Shown: piece after piece, positions 13,701-28,700 of the stretch
Position numbering within the stretch: the stretch's first letter is position 1
How the letters are laid out: every line of letters begins with the position of its first letter
Source of the DNA: Phoebastria nigripes
Taxonomy: Eukaryota > Chordata > Aves > Procellariiformes > Diomedeidae
DNA length: 64,000 nt
Assembly: GCA_035582835.1 (NCBI GenBank)
Contig: JAYKAV010002574.1
Span: 871,527-935,526, forward strand
Reading direction: 5' to 3'
Program-made: the position numbers and the translations under genes
The notes under the pieces: generated by a model
Told to the model about the DNA's origin: nothing
Seen by the model: the letters and a program-made list of their open reading frames with translations, nothing else
Database searches by the model: none

Positions 13701-16700
13701 CTTGGCAAAATCTTCTAAGTAATCACAGGCATTTTAACAGATGCATGATTTAACTACTTGATTGTGCTGTTGCCTGCAAAACTGGCTCCTGCTCTTGTGT
13801 CTGTCATAACCAAACACGTTGACATAAGTTTGCATTGAAAGGTGAGGTATGTGCACTTTAACTTTTTAATGTATTTTGTTAAGATTCTATGCCCCTCTCA
13901 GCAATGTTACAATTTAAGATCAAAACTGGAGAAAGATGTCTCACTAACACTCACGTCGCTCCTGCAATGAGTAGTAGGTTAATTTAGACAGGAGGGGTGC
14001 GAACAGCAGAGATTGAGAGGCCCATGTCAGAATAGATAACACGATGGTTGTTCAGGTGTTTACATGGCCTTCGGGATATTAAGGTTCCTGCTTATGCTAT
14101 AAAGAAGGAAGGTTCATTGTTTGAAAGTTTCGGGGGTTTGTTTGTTTGTTTGTTTTAATTTGGTCTGATGTAGAATGAAAAAAATTTCCTTGAATCTCAA
14201 TTTGTTGTGACATAGTAAAATTATTTCCTGCATGTCTTGGAACTTCCAGGAGTGATTTCATCATCTAGCTTGTGTTTGTCACTTGTGACTAACATCTTTC
14301 TGAAATTTACCTACAGGTATTAATAGTACTTCTTTAATTACTAGTAGATCAAATTACATATAGGAAAGAATGTTTTTTCAGGACCTAAATTATATGGGAT
14401 AAATTACATTTTATCAACCTCCTTAAGATAATAAAGGAAAGCAAACTTTTGCTTGTGTTTGGAGAGAAAAAAACAAACAAAACTTTTAGTTTAATAGTAC
14501 AAATTCAGTGGAACAACTATAGGTGTCTGCTTTGAGGACTCCCGTCAGAGAAGTTCCTAAGCTTTTAATTTTCTTTCCTGCTTTTTGCCATTGGTAGTTC
14601 AACACATACAGCAATTTTTGTGCCCCTTCCTTGAAGATAAAATGATAGTTTTTTTGAAAAGCCACAAAAGAGTTAGTGAAGAGCACTCTTGCTTGGGAAA
14701 AGCAGGGTAGATTAGGCTTTAAAAGAAGGCAGAAGGCATTGATAAATAGTAAAATGGTAGGAAAGAGTGTCTGATACCATAGACGAGCATAATTCTTGGT
14801 TTGGAAACCCGTGTGTATGTCTTCCTGAGCAAAGAATGAAATGCCGTGAATGCTTTTAACAGTCTTAGCAGGTGTTGGCAGATGAACACATTATTGCGGT
14901 GTAAGAGTGCACATAGTGTAGGCAGTGGAGTGGAAGTGCACGCCCTGGCTGACCTCGGGGTAGCTTATTCACCTTTGCATAACCCAGATTTGCTCGCTGA
15001 ATAAGCATGGGTGTAAGCAAGTGCTTTCCATGCTTTGCTGAATTGAGGACTTAATGTCTTTTTACTGGTATCTGACACTCAAAGAGAGTGAATTCTGGGA
15101 ACTCTTGAGTATTTCATCCAGTTTGCATAAGAAAGCAATGGTTGATTTTTAGTTTTTGTTCCTTGAAGTGTTCTCTGCATTTGAGTTTTAATTTATACAT
15201 CCTTGAGATGCCAGAAAGGCCAAAGGAAAGGTTTCTGAGAATGAACATCAAATTTTTTTTTTTTTTTTTTTAAGAAGGAGGGGAGGTAATTTCTTGTCCC
15301 TCAGATTTGTTGCTTGAGAACTTGTGACATGTGTCAGTTGACTGAGCAAGGGCTAGAGGAGAATATACTAATCCACAGCTATAGGAGGGTTTTAGCTGAG
15401 TCCACTGAGGGAAGGCAATTTATTTGGTGTTGTAAATGGAGCGATAAAAGGGAATTATAAAAGGAAAAATCACTGTAAAGGTTAGTGAATCCTTTCTGCT
15501 AGTAGCCAGCCAAAAGGAATGGGAGAGTTCCACCATTTGTGGGTTTAGAGCTAGGCTGGATAACAGTGCAGGAGGCAATAAATCCTGCTTTTTCATAAAG
15601 GTGAACCTTGATAATGAGCATTACAATGCTGTGTCACTCTGAGGTGATGACAAAGCTGTTGGGAATGTAGAAATCTTTACCAAGGACTCCTAAATATGGT
15701 CCATGATCTCAGAACCTTGTGCTTGAATGCTGCTTTGATTTACTGTGCTTTGTCTCTATATGAAGACTGAAATCAAAGGGAGTGCTTTAATTTTAAACTT
15801 GCTGCAGTGCTACCCCAAGTTCTTGCATTATCAGAACTAATACTGATATTAGTGTTCTTTTGGGTTTTTTTCTGAAACAATATGAAGTTGAGGAGCCAGT
15901 CTACAGCATGGCTTTTTAAAACTGTATTAGTGCAGATCTTATTTTCCTGAAGTTGCAGCTATTTTCCCAGTGCTCATCTGTTACTCTTTTATTGGGTGCA
16001 TGTTCCCCTTGGTACAGTGTGAATGTACCAACACTCTGCTTGCTTGTACACTCAGCAGGTTTGTTACAGTGCTTAGTATTCTGCAGGTAAAGTCACTCTG
16101 CTGAAGTGGTTAGGGTTTTACGATAGGACTGAGAGCTAACACAGTCTCTTGGATTTTAGTAGTTGGCAACCAGATGAAAATATGAGGGATCTTGACTTTG
16201 TTTCTGTCTTATCTATAAAGTATTTTAGCCTCCAGATTATTTTGTAATGCTTTCCTATACTTATATGTATCTTTCCAGATTGAAATTGGAGGAGAGAAGA
16301 AAAGAGTTGGTACAGAAACTTGAAGAAACTACGAAGTTAACTACTTATTTGCATTCACAACTTAGGAGGTGAGACTCTACTGCATAATGTAAAACCTGTT
16401 TTCAGCAACAATCTGGTGGACCTGGCTGTCTAAACTTCATTCTTAGGTTTTCCTCTTAGCTGGAAGCTGAACAAAATTTGTTTAAGTAAGAAAATGCAAG
16501 TGTAATAGCTTCAAGCGTTTTGCCACCATGCAAACCTGGTGTACCTTTATAATTTCAGTAAGCACTCAAGACTGGATTGAATGGATTTTTTTGCACAGCT
16601 TCCATAATTAAGCAGGCAGACATTATTTTGCTTCAGTGTAAATAAATAAATAAATAAATCAGGAATTTTCTAATTGGTCATATCTTCAAAATCCAGTCAC

Positions 16701-19700
16701 TGAGGAGACCAACTGGTTTCTCAGAGTTCTGTCTAAAATGAGTTATTAGAACTGTAGCCTTTATTCTGCGTAGTAACTGGAAAGGTTTAATGAGTACACG
16801 TATGCATGTAAATACTTAGGTGAGTAGTTGATTCTGGTTTTATTCTTCAAACACTGATTTACGCTTTCTGTAGACAGGAATGTATCCTCAGCAGGATATT
16901 TTTTTTTTCTGACAGTCATTGATTCAAAATCTGACTCTGGGTTTATGAAATTCATAGTGATAACAAAAAAGTAATCAGTTACAGCAACTGTGAACTCAAA
17001 CTCATTGCTCTGATGGGAATTCTAATATTTAATGATACATGTAACTGGTCCTAGGGAAGAGTTTCTCTCACTTATGGCCTGTACCCTGCGCTACCAAACC
17101 ATGTGTCCATTATATTTATTTAGAAAATCCTGAATTTTCTTGCATATCCCAGTGGGATACACCAATCAGAAACTACATTAATGTTTACCTATTCTCTTAG
17201 AAATCAAAATGGGGCTTTAAGAGGAAAATGTTTTTGAGCATTCTATAAAGGTCTTCTCACAGTAAGCTATACCTATTCCTGGGATCTAGGCTGCCTTAGC
17301 TATTTCAAACATCTCAGCCAGCTCCCATAAATTGCATTTTGATTGGTGATCAGTTAGGAAGAGAGTCTTTTAAATCATTTTTTAAAGTATTTCGTGCTTG
17401 TGTTTGTTTGGACTTTTGGGGGTCTCGTCCTTTTAAAAGCAGTTTCCTAGCCCAGTGGCAAAATTTTTAAAGGTGATGGCTCTGTTACTGTTCAGTAAAC
17501 ATCTTCTAAGCGTTTAGAAGGGGCTGCCTTGAATTATTTTTCCTGATGTTTTTTCCCAGAATAGTCTTCCTGAGCCAAGGCAGTGACAGTTTCTCTAGCC
17601 TGGCAGGGCTCCTTCTATTTTTAACAGGAGAAGATTGAATAGAATAGAATAGACTATTTCACTTGGAAGGGACCTACAACGATCATCTAGTCCAACTGCC
17701 TGACCAGTTCAGGGATTGGATGTTATGGCCTTTGCCATGCTTAAGTGGTTGGATTTGCTGTGCATGTAGAGTGTGTATTGTCTTATAGATGTGAAGCAGT
17801 TCTGCTGTAAGTTGTCTCCTTCTAGCTGCCATCTTTCCCAGGTGCTTGGGCGGAGGGCAGGCCACATAAATTGCTCTAGAGGTGGCAGCACTCCTCTGCT
17901 GCCATAACTTCCTTCCTGGGGATCCCGTTCCTGTCACACTGACCCCATGAGTGCCCACACCAGGGTGGAGCGGGTCTTTGAGGGAATATAGCAGCTGAGA
18001 AGGCTGCTGTTACTGCCGGACCAGTTTGTCCAATCTGCAGCCTTCTCCTGAAGAAAATGGGCTTTAGGAGCAGGCTGTAAGCTGGATAAATTGCCCTGAT
18101 GGTGTGCAGGTTGGGCACACTGATCTAAACCAAGTATGGGTGCTTAAAAGAAATAATGCCCCAAGCAGCATTCAGTTGTAAATTGTTACAGTGCGGCTCC
18201 AGTCAATCTTATCTCTCCTTGTACTGTTTTGTGCTGGTTTAGTTTAGTAACATCAGTGTATGTGTTTGTGCTTTCTTTGCAGCCTTTCAGCTAGTACGTT
18301 ATCTGTGTCTTCAGGGAGCAGTTTGGGATCTCTGGCATCTAGCCGGGGATCTCTGAACACGTCAAGCAGAGGATCGCTAAACTCGCTCAGCTCCACAGAT
18401 CTCTACTATAACCAAGGCGATCAAATAGCAGATTTGGACTATCAGTATAAACTCGACTTCATATTGCAAGAGAAAAGTGGTTACATTCCTTCGGGGCCTA
18501 TCACTACTATTCATGAAAATGAAGTGGTCAGTTCCCATGGGAGACTGGGTTACAGTGACTCTCCTTCAGCTGCAGACCATCCCAAATTGACTGAACCTCC
18601 CAAATCTGTGACATCACTGTCTTCCAGATCCTCACTGTCCTCCTTGTCCCCCCCGGGCTCCCCTTTGGTTTTAGAAGCTGCGTTTTCAGTGTCAGCTCAA
18701 AATTCCCCTCTGCATCACCTCACTACAGACTTTGAAGACTGTGACCTTTCGGGTGATTTTGCAGGCATTAGTCTCTGTGAGAACCAAATATTATTGGACT
18801 CCGAAGCCAGAGCAGGATCTCAGATTCCTACAGATGATAAAGATCTTAATGAAGGCATTAGGCAGCCTCTGCCTTCTCTACATGAAGGAAGTTCAGGTAA
18901 TAAAAAAAATCTAATGTCAAGTGTGTATGTTACATGAAAATTTTGAACTAACAGCTGGCTCTTGAATGGGGAGGTACTTCACGTAACTGAAGAGTATCTT
19001 GATCAGCATATATTTGCCATGGTGGGCAGTCAGTAATTCTGAGGGACGCTACATAAGTTCTAGTTTTGGGTGCAGAGAGCGATGATTGCCCCGATTCCAT
19101 CTACATTTTTCAATAGCTATCTCAGAAGGAAAGTTCATGTATTGCAGACTCTGTTGTGAAAAAATAACAGAAAAACCTCAAGCTGGATCTTGAAGACACG
19201 GATGCATGGTGTTATTGTCAGGATGTATGGGGATGGAGCAAAAATACCCTCTGCTGGTTTTTGGTAATTTGAAATCAGATACTTTGTTTCTTACTGAAGC
19301 AGAAGTTACAAACCGACATTCTCAGTAAAAGAGATTTCTGGACTTAAGAGTTAGAATTTTTATGTGTGTACGTGTATCTAGTTATTTGAACCTGCTGTCA
19401 CTGAAAGATCTGCAGTTCATTTTTTTTACGTGAGTTGAGAAAGACAACATGCCATGTAAATGACAGTGAGACTCCCCATTTTTAACATGGGTTTCATAGC
19501 TTTTAGCTTTTTATCCATCTGAATTAGAACAGAGCTCCTAAGCTAGTCTAGGCTCCCCCTGCAGTCTGTGGGTAACTTCCAAAAGGATGAGCCATCCTAT
19601 CCTAAAACATACTTCCTTTTAAGGAAGATGGGATGAATGACCCTGTGAGTTATCAAGGTATCCTTAGTAACTAGTTAACTTTAACTTTGAGATGGCTGAA

Positions 19701-22700
19701 TTAGGTGTAATGAATTCCACTTCTAGTCTGCAGTAAAAGCCATGCAATGTACTTAGTCGTCTTATATTGTCAAAGCCTTTGGCAGAGTCAGAACTTCAAA
19801 AATCCCAACTGTCAAGAATTGATGGCTTGTCCTCAGTCTTAGAGCATTGCCTTTGCTGCCTTTTGTTAGGGTTGACAGTATGTTGTGCTTTCTCTGCACT
19901 TTTACTGACTTTCCTAGTGTCATTCTGAGTCATTGTCTTTAAGTATGTTGCAAACCATTCGTGTGTTTACGTTACACAGTGGCTCTGTTTTCCCAAGGAA
20001 GAACTGAGGGAGCCAGATTTCCACTAGTGCTGAGCACTGGCAGCCCTATTTGAAACCTGATCAGCATCTAGCGTACCCAGCTCCACATTTCTGGGCCTGA
20101 GCTGATAGCGAACCGGCTAACTAAAGAGTTTGGGTGTCTTAGAATAAATACAGCCTAGCTCTAGAGTGTGCATTGTCCAAATTTGTTGCCAAGCTTGAAC
20201 CCTTGTGCCTGGAGTTTGCCAGTTTTTAATAATAGTACCTGGACATATTGATACAGACATATATTTTAATGAGAAATCTGCTTTTATTTTTATATATATA
20301 TATGTATGTATCAAGGAATTGTTGTAACATCTGTTGGTTAATTAGATTAGCTTAGTGCATTACTGTAGTAATTTCAATATTGACCAGAGCAATATGGCAC
20401 CAGAAGAGAAATGTATGGTATACATAGTACAAGCTGGGAGTCCCCCCTCTGTTCAACTGTGCAGAAAGAAAAAAAGAAATTGACTGATGTCCTAATGGTC
20501 TGAACCTGTGAAATGCAAAGTGGACAAACATGGAAGGGGATTTGCGGGGAGGGGGTCATTTTGTCCTTTGTCTTTTCAGTATAGTGGAACACAGTAGTTA
20601 TTTTGCTTTAGAGCCACATTATAAAAGATGGAAAAAATAATTAATTTTCCTGCCTATATTTCAGCAGCATATCCTTTCCAAATTAACAACAACTTTCGGT
20701 CTGTCTATCTTTGCAATCTGGCTGCAACTCATCTAGTCTGAGAACTGAATTTAAGATGGTTTGGAATTTGGGAACACATAGGGCTATGAGGAATCGGATT
20801 TTTTTTTTTTTTAAATTTATGTCTTTAGATCATTATTTTCAGAGGCATCATGTGGTTCCCTAACATTTTTGAGCTTTTTTGAGGACCTGTTATTCTGGAT
20901 AGTGTCAGGGTGTCTTTTAAGTCTATAAGTAGTTACGGTTTTAAAATATAAATTCATCCTGTGATTCTTCATACTGATACTCATGTAGGGTCACATATAT
21001 GATACAAATTATCTTTAAATCTGTATGAAGACTGCCAAAACAAGCACTCACATTTTGAAAAGCCAGATATTAATTAATTATGCTTCAGTACCTCTAGTGT
21101 CCACAGTAAAATGGGCCTTATGGTGAGGCTTCAGTACATTAGCAGTGAGACATAGACGTGGGGTTGGTTCAGTGTTTCTACTCCAATTTCATTCTTGGAA
21201 CCGCTGCAATGTTGAATGGGAAGGTTTTCAACAAACTCAGCCGGAGGCATAAAACCTGCATGGAAAATTTCAGCCCACACACTTAAGTTTTACAAGGCTA
21301 CAAATCTGAATACTGCTGAATCTTAACTTGGAGGTAGACGAACATACCTGAAGACAGTATAGCTAGTACTTTCGTGTAATAATCTGCATTGGCTTTTTAG
21401 AGCAGTGCTCACCTGCTTCTCTGTCTGTCTCTGACTTTTCTGTACAGGTGAACTGTACTGGTATTTGCTCCTTTGTACATGTCCCTGCTGTCAGAAACCA
21501 AGCTGGGATATCATGTAGTTCTTCCACAGTCAGTCTCCGTCATTGTCAAAGTCAATTCAGGCTGCTGTGGTAATTCCTAAGGGTAATCAATAAATTGTGT
21601 CATCACCTTCACCCCTCGTATGGTGGGGGGGGAAGGGAAAGAGCACTTCTTCATCAAGGAAAAAGCATTCCTACTGCCATAAATAAAAGCACAAATGCAG
21701 CAATCAATCATCTAATCTGAAGCCTTAAATTTTAAACATCTTAACAAGATGCAGAGTCATGATTCAGGTGGGGACGATAATGCATACCAGTATCCTCACC
21801 CTTTGGCAGATAGAAGTACTGCATAGGCCCTCAACTTACTGTGCTGCAGAACGTGGCTTTCCCTGGATGCTGCTGCTTCACTGCATGACGCTAGCGTATG
21901 AATGCGAGTTGAAGATTAAAGCTAAGTAGTAGTTGATAGTAAAGAGACCGTAGCATAAAAAGGTTTTGATGATAGTAAACCAGAGGGGATTTTTAATTTC
22001 TAGCAGTTATATCACTGGGGAGAGGGCACCTGTCTGACTTCTGAGTATTTAATAAACAGTAGGCAATCACTTTGCATGTAGCTGAAGTGTTACTACAGTG
22101 CAGAATGTGAACATGGCAAATACAGGTTTAAAGATCAGAATAATGAGGGTTAATAATGAAGATAATGAAGGATAATAACTAGCTCAACAGATATGGGTGA
22201 TGATAGGAGCCTGTATCTCTGAGAAGGAATAATAATAGTTGTACATTTTCAAGTTCATCAGTTTGGTTATATCCCTAGCCAGAATATGTGGTAACAGCAG
22301 TACAGTCTCAGAATGTTTAATGATGTGGAACAAAACTACGCTGTGATACTCAGTTAAGGGTCACCACTTTCAGCTTGACAACTTTCTAAGCCATGTGCTT
22401 CTCTCTTTCTGACTATTAATCTCTTGGACTAATTTTCATTCTTCTTTCTTTTTGTAGGTGTTGACTTACCGCGAAGAACAGCTAGTCACCTGCTTGAGGA
22501 GAAAACAGCTTGTGTATCTGCTGCTGTGTCCGATGAATCTGTAGCTGGAGATAGTGGTGTATATGAAGCTTCTGTGAAACAGTAGGTTTGAGAAATAATG
22601 CAAGTCCTTCCACCAAAAATTTAAATGTATCTATAAGCAGTTATATAATATCAGCATAAGCAGGGCTTGCATTTTTTATAAATATTTTGTCCTTTCATAT

Positions 22701-25700
22701 TGAAAGGAAGGCACATTTGCCAAACAATTAAGTTTGATTGCTTTTTTAAGCTAATAAATTTGCATTAGAGTGCTTGTATAACTTGGTTGAGTAGCATTAA
22801 TATGCTACCTCCCAATCCTGTTTTTTTTTCTTGCTGGAAGTTTTCCTAGGAGAAAAGCTGTATTTAAACTATACAGGTTCTGCCATGTGGCTGTATTGAC
22901 TCTACTCAGAGTGACTCTTGTTACTTCTTGTTTTGTTTAGATGAAATCTTAGGATTGCATAGCATTTTGCTTGAATATTTTCTTTTTTAAAAAAGAGGAT
23001 ATAGGAAAGGTAAGAAAATCCTCAGTTGTAAATTGGTATAAAAATAATCCAGGTTAGGGTTTAATCATGCTTCACTGTGGTGAACAGGATACAAGAAATG
23101 TATTTGCTATTGTTGCTTTTTTACAAGACATAACTTCTACAGGATTCTTCATACTGTTTTCTGGCAGTGAGAACAATGAACTTTAGGCTGCATTACAGAA
23201 GACTATTGCAAACTGTGAGAGAAACCAAAATCTTTATTTTTTACCTCAGTTTTGGCAAGTTGTTGACATCAAGAATTTTTTGTCCTTTTGAATATTCAGA
23301 GAGATGTTTTAGCAGGATGGTTACAAAGACGTAGATGCATGTCTCCTGTTGCCAGGCTAAATGCTTTTCTATTAGGACAGGTAAAGGTGCACTATGGTAT
23401 CATAAATGCCTTTTATTGGCCTCTGATAAAATTACTTGTCAAGTCTTTCACAAATTAAAAGGTAATAAAATAGATGAGACCAAATAAAAAAGCTGAAATA
23501 CAGAAGGGATTCCTCCTGAAGTGTTAGAATGGCCATTCAATCTCATCTTAGTTCATGGACCCGTATTTCACGCTGAAGTCTGAATCCTAGTATTAGTTTC
23601 CTCCATGTGTTCAGTTAGACCTAATGCAACTTCTTAGGCTGAAATAAATTCCCATCTATTAAAAACTCAGCCTTCACTTGACTGAGTGGCTGTGACTGTG
23701 TATTTTGGTTCAATAACCACTGTTGTCTTTCCGTCTTGTTTTGATTCTGAGCCACTATGATCAAAACTTATTGTCTGCTCCAGTTATAAGTCCAGTGGAT
23801 AGAAATGAACAGACATTGGACCAAAAGCTGTGGATGTTCTGTGGAGCAAGTCTTTAGCTGTCCTCTCCAATGACTGCAAGTGGCGGGATAGGTGGAAAAC
23901 AGAACAAATTCCTGTCGTCTTCCTGTCGTTACTCAGGAAAAGAGGAAGGACGACAGTTGCATCCCCTAAGCCTGCGTACAAAAGGAAACTATTGCCATTT
24001 GTGCAAGCTAAGATTTACAGACACTGGTTATTCCATGATAGCTCCAGGTGTGGATACTCTTAATTCTTACTGAGTAGGAAGTAGTGAAGAGGTAATGAGT
24101 GTCTCTGTGTGAGTTGCTTATGTTTAGTAGAAGTGTCTTTATGAGCACTGTGTATGGAATGACTTACAATTTGTCAGTGTGCTCCTGAAGTTACACTACA
24201 GTGATTTCTGCTGTATAGACCAGTCCTTTGTATTGAGTAATTTAAGGCAGGGGAGGTAATAAATACACTCTACCAAATTAGCCATCAGCCAGGAAATGAA
24301 TAGTAAAAAGGAAACCTCTAAATGTAGAGTCTTAAAATAATGCTGTCATGTCTTGATAAGGTGTGGGATGTCTGTGTCATTCTCCACATTTCCTCTCCTC
24401 ACATTTTCTGTCTTGATCTTGTTTATTGATCCCAACAGTCCAGTTTTAAAAATCAATGAAACACGTTAATACCACATTCTCACTCAAACCTCCCAGAAAA
24501 TGACTGGAAATTATTTTGCCACATGGATTCTCTGTAATTCCATTCAATGCTAGAATTGCTCTTCAGCTGCAAGACTTGAGTCCCTTTGGTTCTTTGAATG
24601 CTTCTGAAAACAGGCTCAGAGGAAAGATGCTTCTTGTTTGCACAGAAACCTCTTTATTTTACAGAGCTCCTGCTTCTCAAATATTCTCCAGTATCTCTCT
24701 TTCATATCCAGTTTACATGTGGTCTGATGTTTATTACAAATTTTAATTTCCAATTTTGTATTCAGGGGGATAAAGAAGTACCAAGTATGTATAGGAAAAT
24801 GTCATGAGTTTTTCTCTTGCCAGTTAGTCTGGCCTGCTTCAGTAATTAACCTAAGGCCTTTCCGACTCATTACTGGAGTTGTCAAACTGTTCAGGCAGCG
24901 ACTGTCCCTAAAACAGGCATTGCTATTGTGTAGGCTCTGAAATTCTCATTTGGAGTGCATGCTGTAATTAAATCAGCCTGTTCAGGAGAATGTATATACG
25001 TTCTGTGTACGCATACCTTAATTATTGCTGAAAGCTAACTATAATTTTCCTAAATTTGAACTATAATTTTCCTAAATTTGAGTATTTGCCTGTTTGCCCT
25101 AGACCAAATGAAACTGAGGACATTGTATATAGTGAAGATGATGCAACAGCTATAGAGGCTGCCCAGGTACAAATAGGACTCAGGTAAGTGACCAGCAAAG
25201 GGAATATTTCTGTTCGTACATAAATGCAAATAGTAAACTTACCTCATGTTGTCCTTTCTTTAACAGATATGACCACAGCAATTCAAGTTTTGTGATAATC
25301 ATAGTACGGCTCAGAAATCTTCCAGCATTTTCTGTCCCCCTTGGCTCTAAAGTGTAAGTCAAATAATCACCGAGCAGTAGTGTTGAAATAGGAGAGTACA
25401 ATAATAAATTGTACAAATTCTCCAAAGGAATGGATTGAGTTACTGCTTAACAGCACTAAAACATGTATAAAACTTTTCAAACTGTAGTAGTAGTTAGCTT
25501 TTACATATTCCAGCAATGCTGCAAGAAAAAGAAGTTATCAGAAATTTTGCATGTTGCACTAAAGTGGAACAAAAAGGATTTTTTTAAATGATGCTTCATT
25601 TAGTGTTTTTAAACATTCTGTAGCTTTGCGAGTGCAGAACAGCTATTCTGTAGTTATTAAAAACATTCTTTTGATACTTTGCCATTCTTTCAACTCAGAA

Positions 25701-28700
25701 TGTTGTCTTTTTACATTTATGTGGCATTTTGATGTAAAATGATGTTAAAATAGTATGTGTCTTTTAAGTGAGCTTTTAAAGGTAAGGGGTAATTTGATAA
25801 ATTGCAAGTGGTCAAGCACAGCCACACTGAGATACACCTTCCCTAGCAACTGGAGCTTGGAGGTCTGTTAAGAATTAGTTCTTGTGTTGAATTGGACAGG
25901 AAAGGTCTAACAGTAATTACAGTGGAAATCGTATGTAGGAAATTAACAAAAATGCCTGAATAAGAAAATGTTACCACTGAGATTCTAATCCAAAACTCTC
26001 ATCTGTACAAATAAGTACAGCTTGCCTTGGCTCCTTGGGGACACTTGTACTTCAGTGAGCTTTTTTACAGACTGGAAAGCTATCTTAAACTGTTGAGGAG
26101 TAGAACATAATCAGTCCTCGGAAAATTCTGTTTTCTTGCTGGTTCCCTTCCCCCTGTCCCCCGTCACCTTGAATTTGATTTGGCAGATCAACAGGAAGCC
26201 ACTGAATATGGAAAGGATTTATAGGGATACAGGCCTGGGTGCTTGTTGGATTTTTCTGTTTGTTCTTGTTTGTTTTTAAGAACAAATGGTTGTCTACTAC
26301 TGTCCTTCCTTCTCTGACCTCCATCTTTCCCCTGCTGACCTTCCAAGTCCACGAGCATTTAGCATAAGAATATAGAAAAACTATAGAAGAATAAACTGAC
26401 ACAGCTGAGAGGAAAAGTAGATAATGTAGAAAATAAAAAAAATGTCAACAAAATGTTCAATAAGATAAAGTTAGGTCTTAGCTGGCATCTTTTTAGGAAT
26501 TAAAGTATGAAGTTGTAATTAGTAGTCAAGTGTCTTCAGTGCAGAAGTCCAGACCTGCTGCTGCTAAAAAGATTTAATAAAACTAAAGCTACCCAAAACA
26601 AGGAGGAAGAAAGGAAGAAAGAAAGGTAAGGGAAGGACCTTGCAAATAGCATTTTTTCTGTCACTTGCCATTGTGTGCATATATGTATATACTGTACAGA
26701 TACGCACAATGATAAAAATTGGGTCTGGAAAATGATGCTATGTTATAACTGTATTTTCTAGAACATCAAATTGGATAGATTAGTACTTTATTGAACCTTT
26801 ACACACAGAGGAATAGATTTGACATGAGGTCTTACTGATACCTGTTTCCACACTGTTTGTAAAAGCTGTTCACTTTTAGAGTAGGTAGAGCCTAGCCAAA
26901 TACCTATTATTTGTGTCNGGATCATTTTTTCATCAGTTGAGAAGTCATAGGTTTGTCACAGCAAAATCTGAGGCATTGGTTGACTTCTTAACTTTTTTAA
27001 TTAAAATGAAAGTAAGCACTCTTGTAAAACAAAACCAGTGAGCAATTTATCTTTTACTTCTCTGTTTACCCCTCATTCTGACCTGATGCCAATAAATTGG
27101 CTAACAATTATTAAAAGAAAGCTCTAATGAACCACCTTTTAAACATACTTTTAATATACTTAATCTTCTATTCCTACCGCTTTTCTAAATGTTTCCTAAT
27201 TGCTTAATCTATTAAAATGGCTGTTTTCAGTAGACCATGCAAATTGCTCACCTACATTCGTGTGAATACAGCAGCAGCATTACTGCAATTACATTACACT
27301 ACCACTTAACTTTGGGAGTGGTTTGTCAAAATGCTGGGTACCTGCTATCCAGGCTATACATGCGAACCAAACAACTTAGATCTTACTCTTTATCCCAAGA
27401 AGCTTGGCATAATTGGGGAATAAAGGCTATGCCCAAATTCAAATAAGAAAATCAAATTTCTCAGTGACCTCATTTCTTTTAGTTTAATTAATGTAAAAAT
27501 AAGTTTTTAATAATAATAACAGTATGTACAAAGTCATTACCAGAAAATATAGCAATAGTATTATAAATTTTGGGAGAACAAGTTTTTTCCAGAATAATTT
27601 TCTTTGGCCCACTTTTTCTTCTTGCTTTAGCTAGCTTCATTGCATTCTAGTCTACAGTGAATGTCAATTATATTTAAAGCCAATACCAGAAACAGGCTAA
27701 TGCATAGACACAGAAAAGATGTAAAACAATTACTATGCTCATTCATGTGTATGAGAAGCTGTGCAATAGGTAAATAACGTGTACAAATTGCATTAGGAAT
27801 GTCTTTGCTCTATCAAGCTACTACTAAAGCGAGACCTGCAAGTTAGCAAGTATTACCTTTATCCACATAATATCCATTGATATTTGTTCTATAAAAAAGA
27901 ATGCAGCTGCATAACAATTTCAAGTTATTCCCTGTGCTTAAGTTTAGGCTTGCAAGATGCATTCTTCTAAGTCTCGCTTAATATATTATGAATTGATCTT
28001 AAGCAGCTATGGGCCTAGCTATTTTCTTCCTTATTTTCCTTAGTTTTCTGGTTTCTTTGGAGGTTTTTTTTTGTTTGTTTCTTTAAAAGATTAAAAGACG
28101 TCACTGCCTTTCAGTGCTGCTCACATCATTCTAAGAGTTTAATTTTTACATCCACCCAAATTTTTCTCATTTTTTTAATTAAGATCATGTTTCCTCCCAT
28201 CTGTGACATAATCCTCAGTGTTCACAGAACTAAACCAGAGGATAAATTTGGATAGAGACAGAAACAGCTACCTCTCTTGCTGCTACTTTACCAGGCACAG
28301 AAATTCCTTTTTGGGAAATGTTTGTGCAAGGGGCAGGAGGAGTTTCTCACTCTTCTTTTTCACCTCTTTTCCATTCCACTTCTGATTTGTTGCTGTTTCA
28401 TTTTTCTTGCTATGTAGTCCTTTAGTTGATGGGGTCAACTTCTATCATGCGTCACCAGCAAGTGCTAGTTTAAATACAGGTAAAGATTTTGTTTTGTTTC
28501 TGGCAGGTATATTAGAGTAGCAGTACTTCCATCCTCAACTGATATCAGCTGTCTGTTCCGCACAAAAGTTCATCCTGCCATGGAAACCATTTTATTCAAT
28601 GAGATATTCAGAGTAGCCATTTCCCAAGTAACACTGCTACAGAAGACGCTGAGAGTCGATGTTTGTGCTGTCAGTAGAAGTCGTCGGGAAGAATGCTTGG

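Larger units (their letters stand above)
16369..18282 (+). other. WWC2: WWC2 intron with CR1 fragment and GC-rich block
   Basis: Intron of 1914 nt. It contains an AAAT tetranucleotide run at 16639-16659, a CR1 3' end at about 17634-17735, and a GC-rich block of unknown origin at about 17790-18125. The block generates - strand ORFs without recognisable domains. Confidence 0.8.
22582..25102 (+). other. WWC2: WWC2 intron ending in a 22-bp tandem duplication
   Basis: Intron of 2521 nt. It carries an imperfect inverted repeat at 23912-23956 and a perfect 22-bp tandem duplication at 25037-25080 next to the acceptor, both listed separately. ORFs at 23784-24073 have no recognised domain. Confidence 0.85.
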
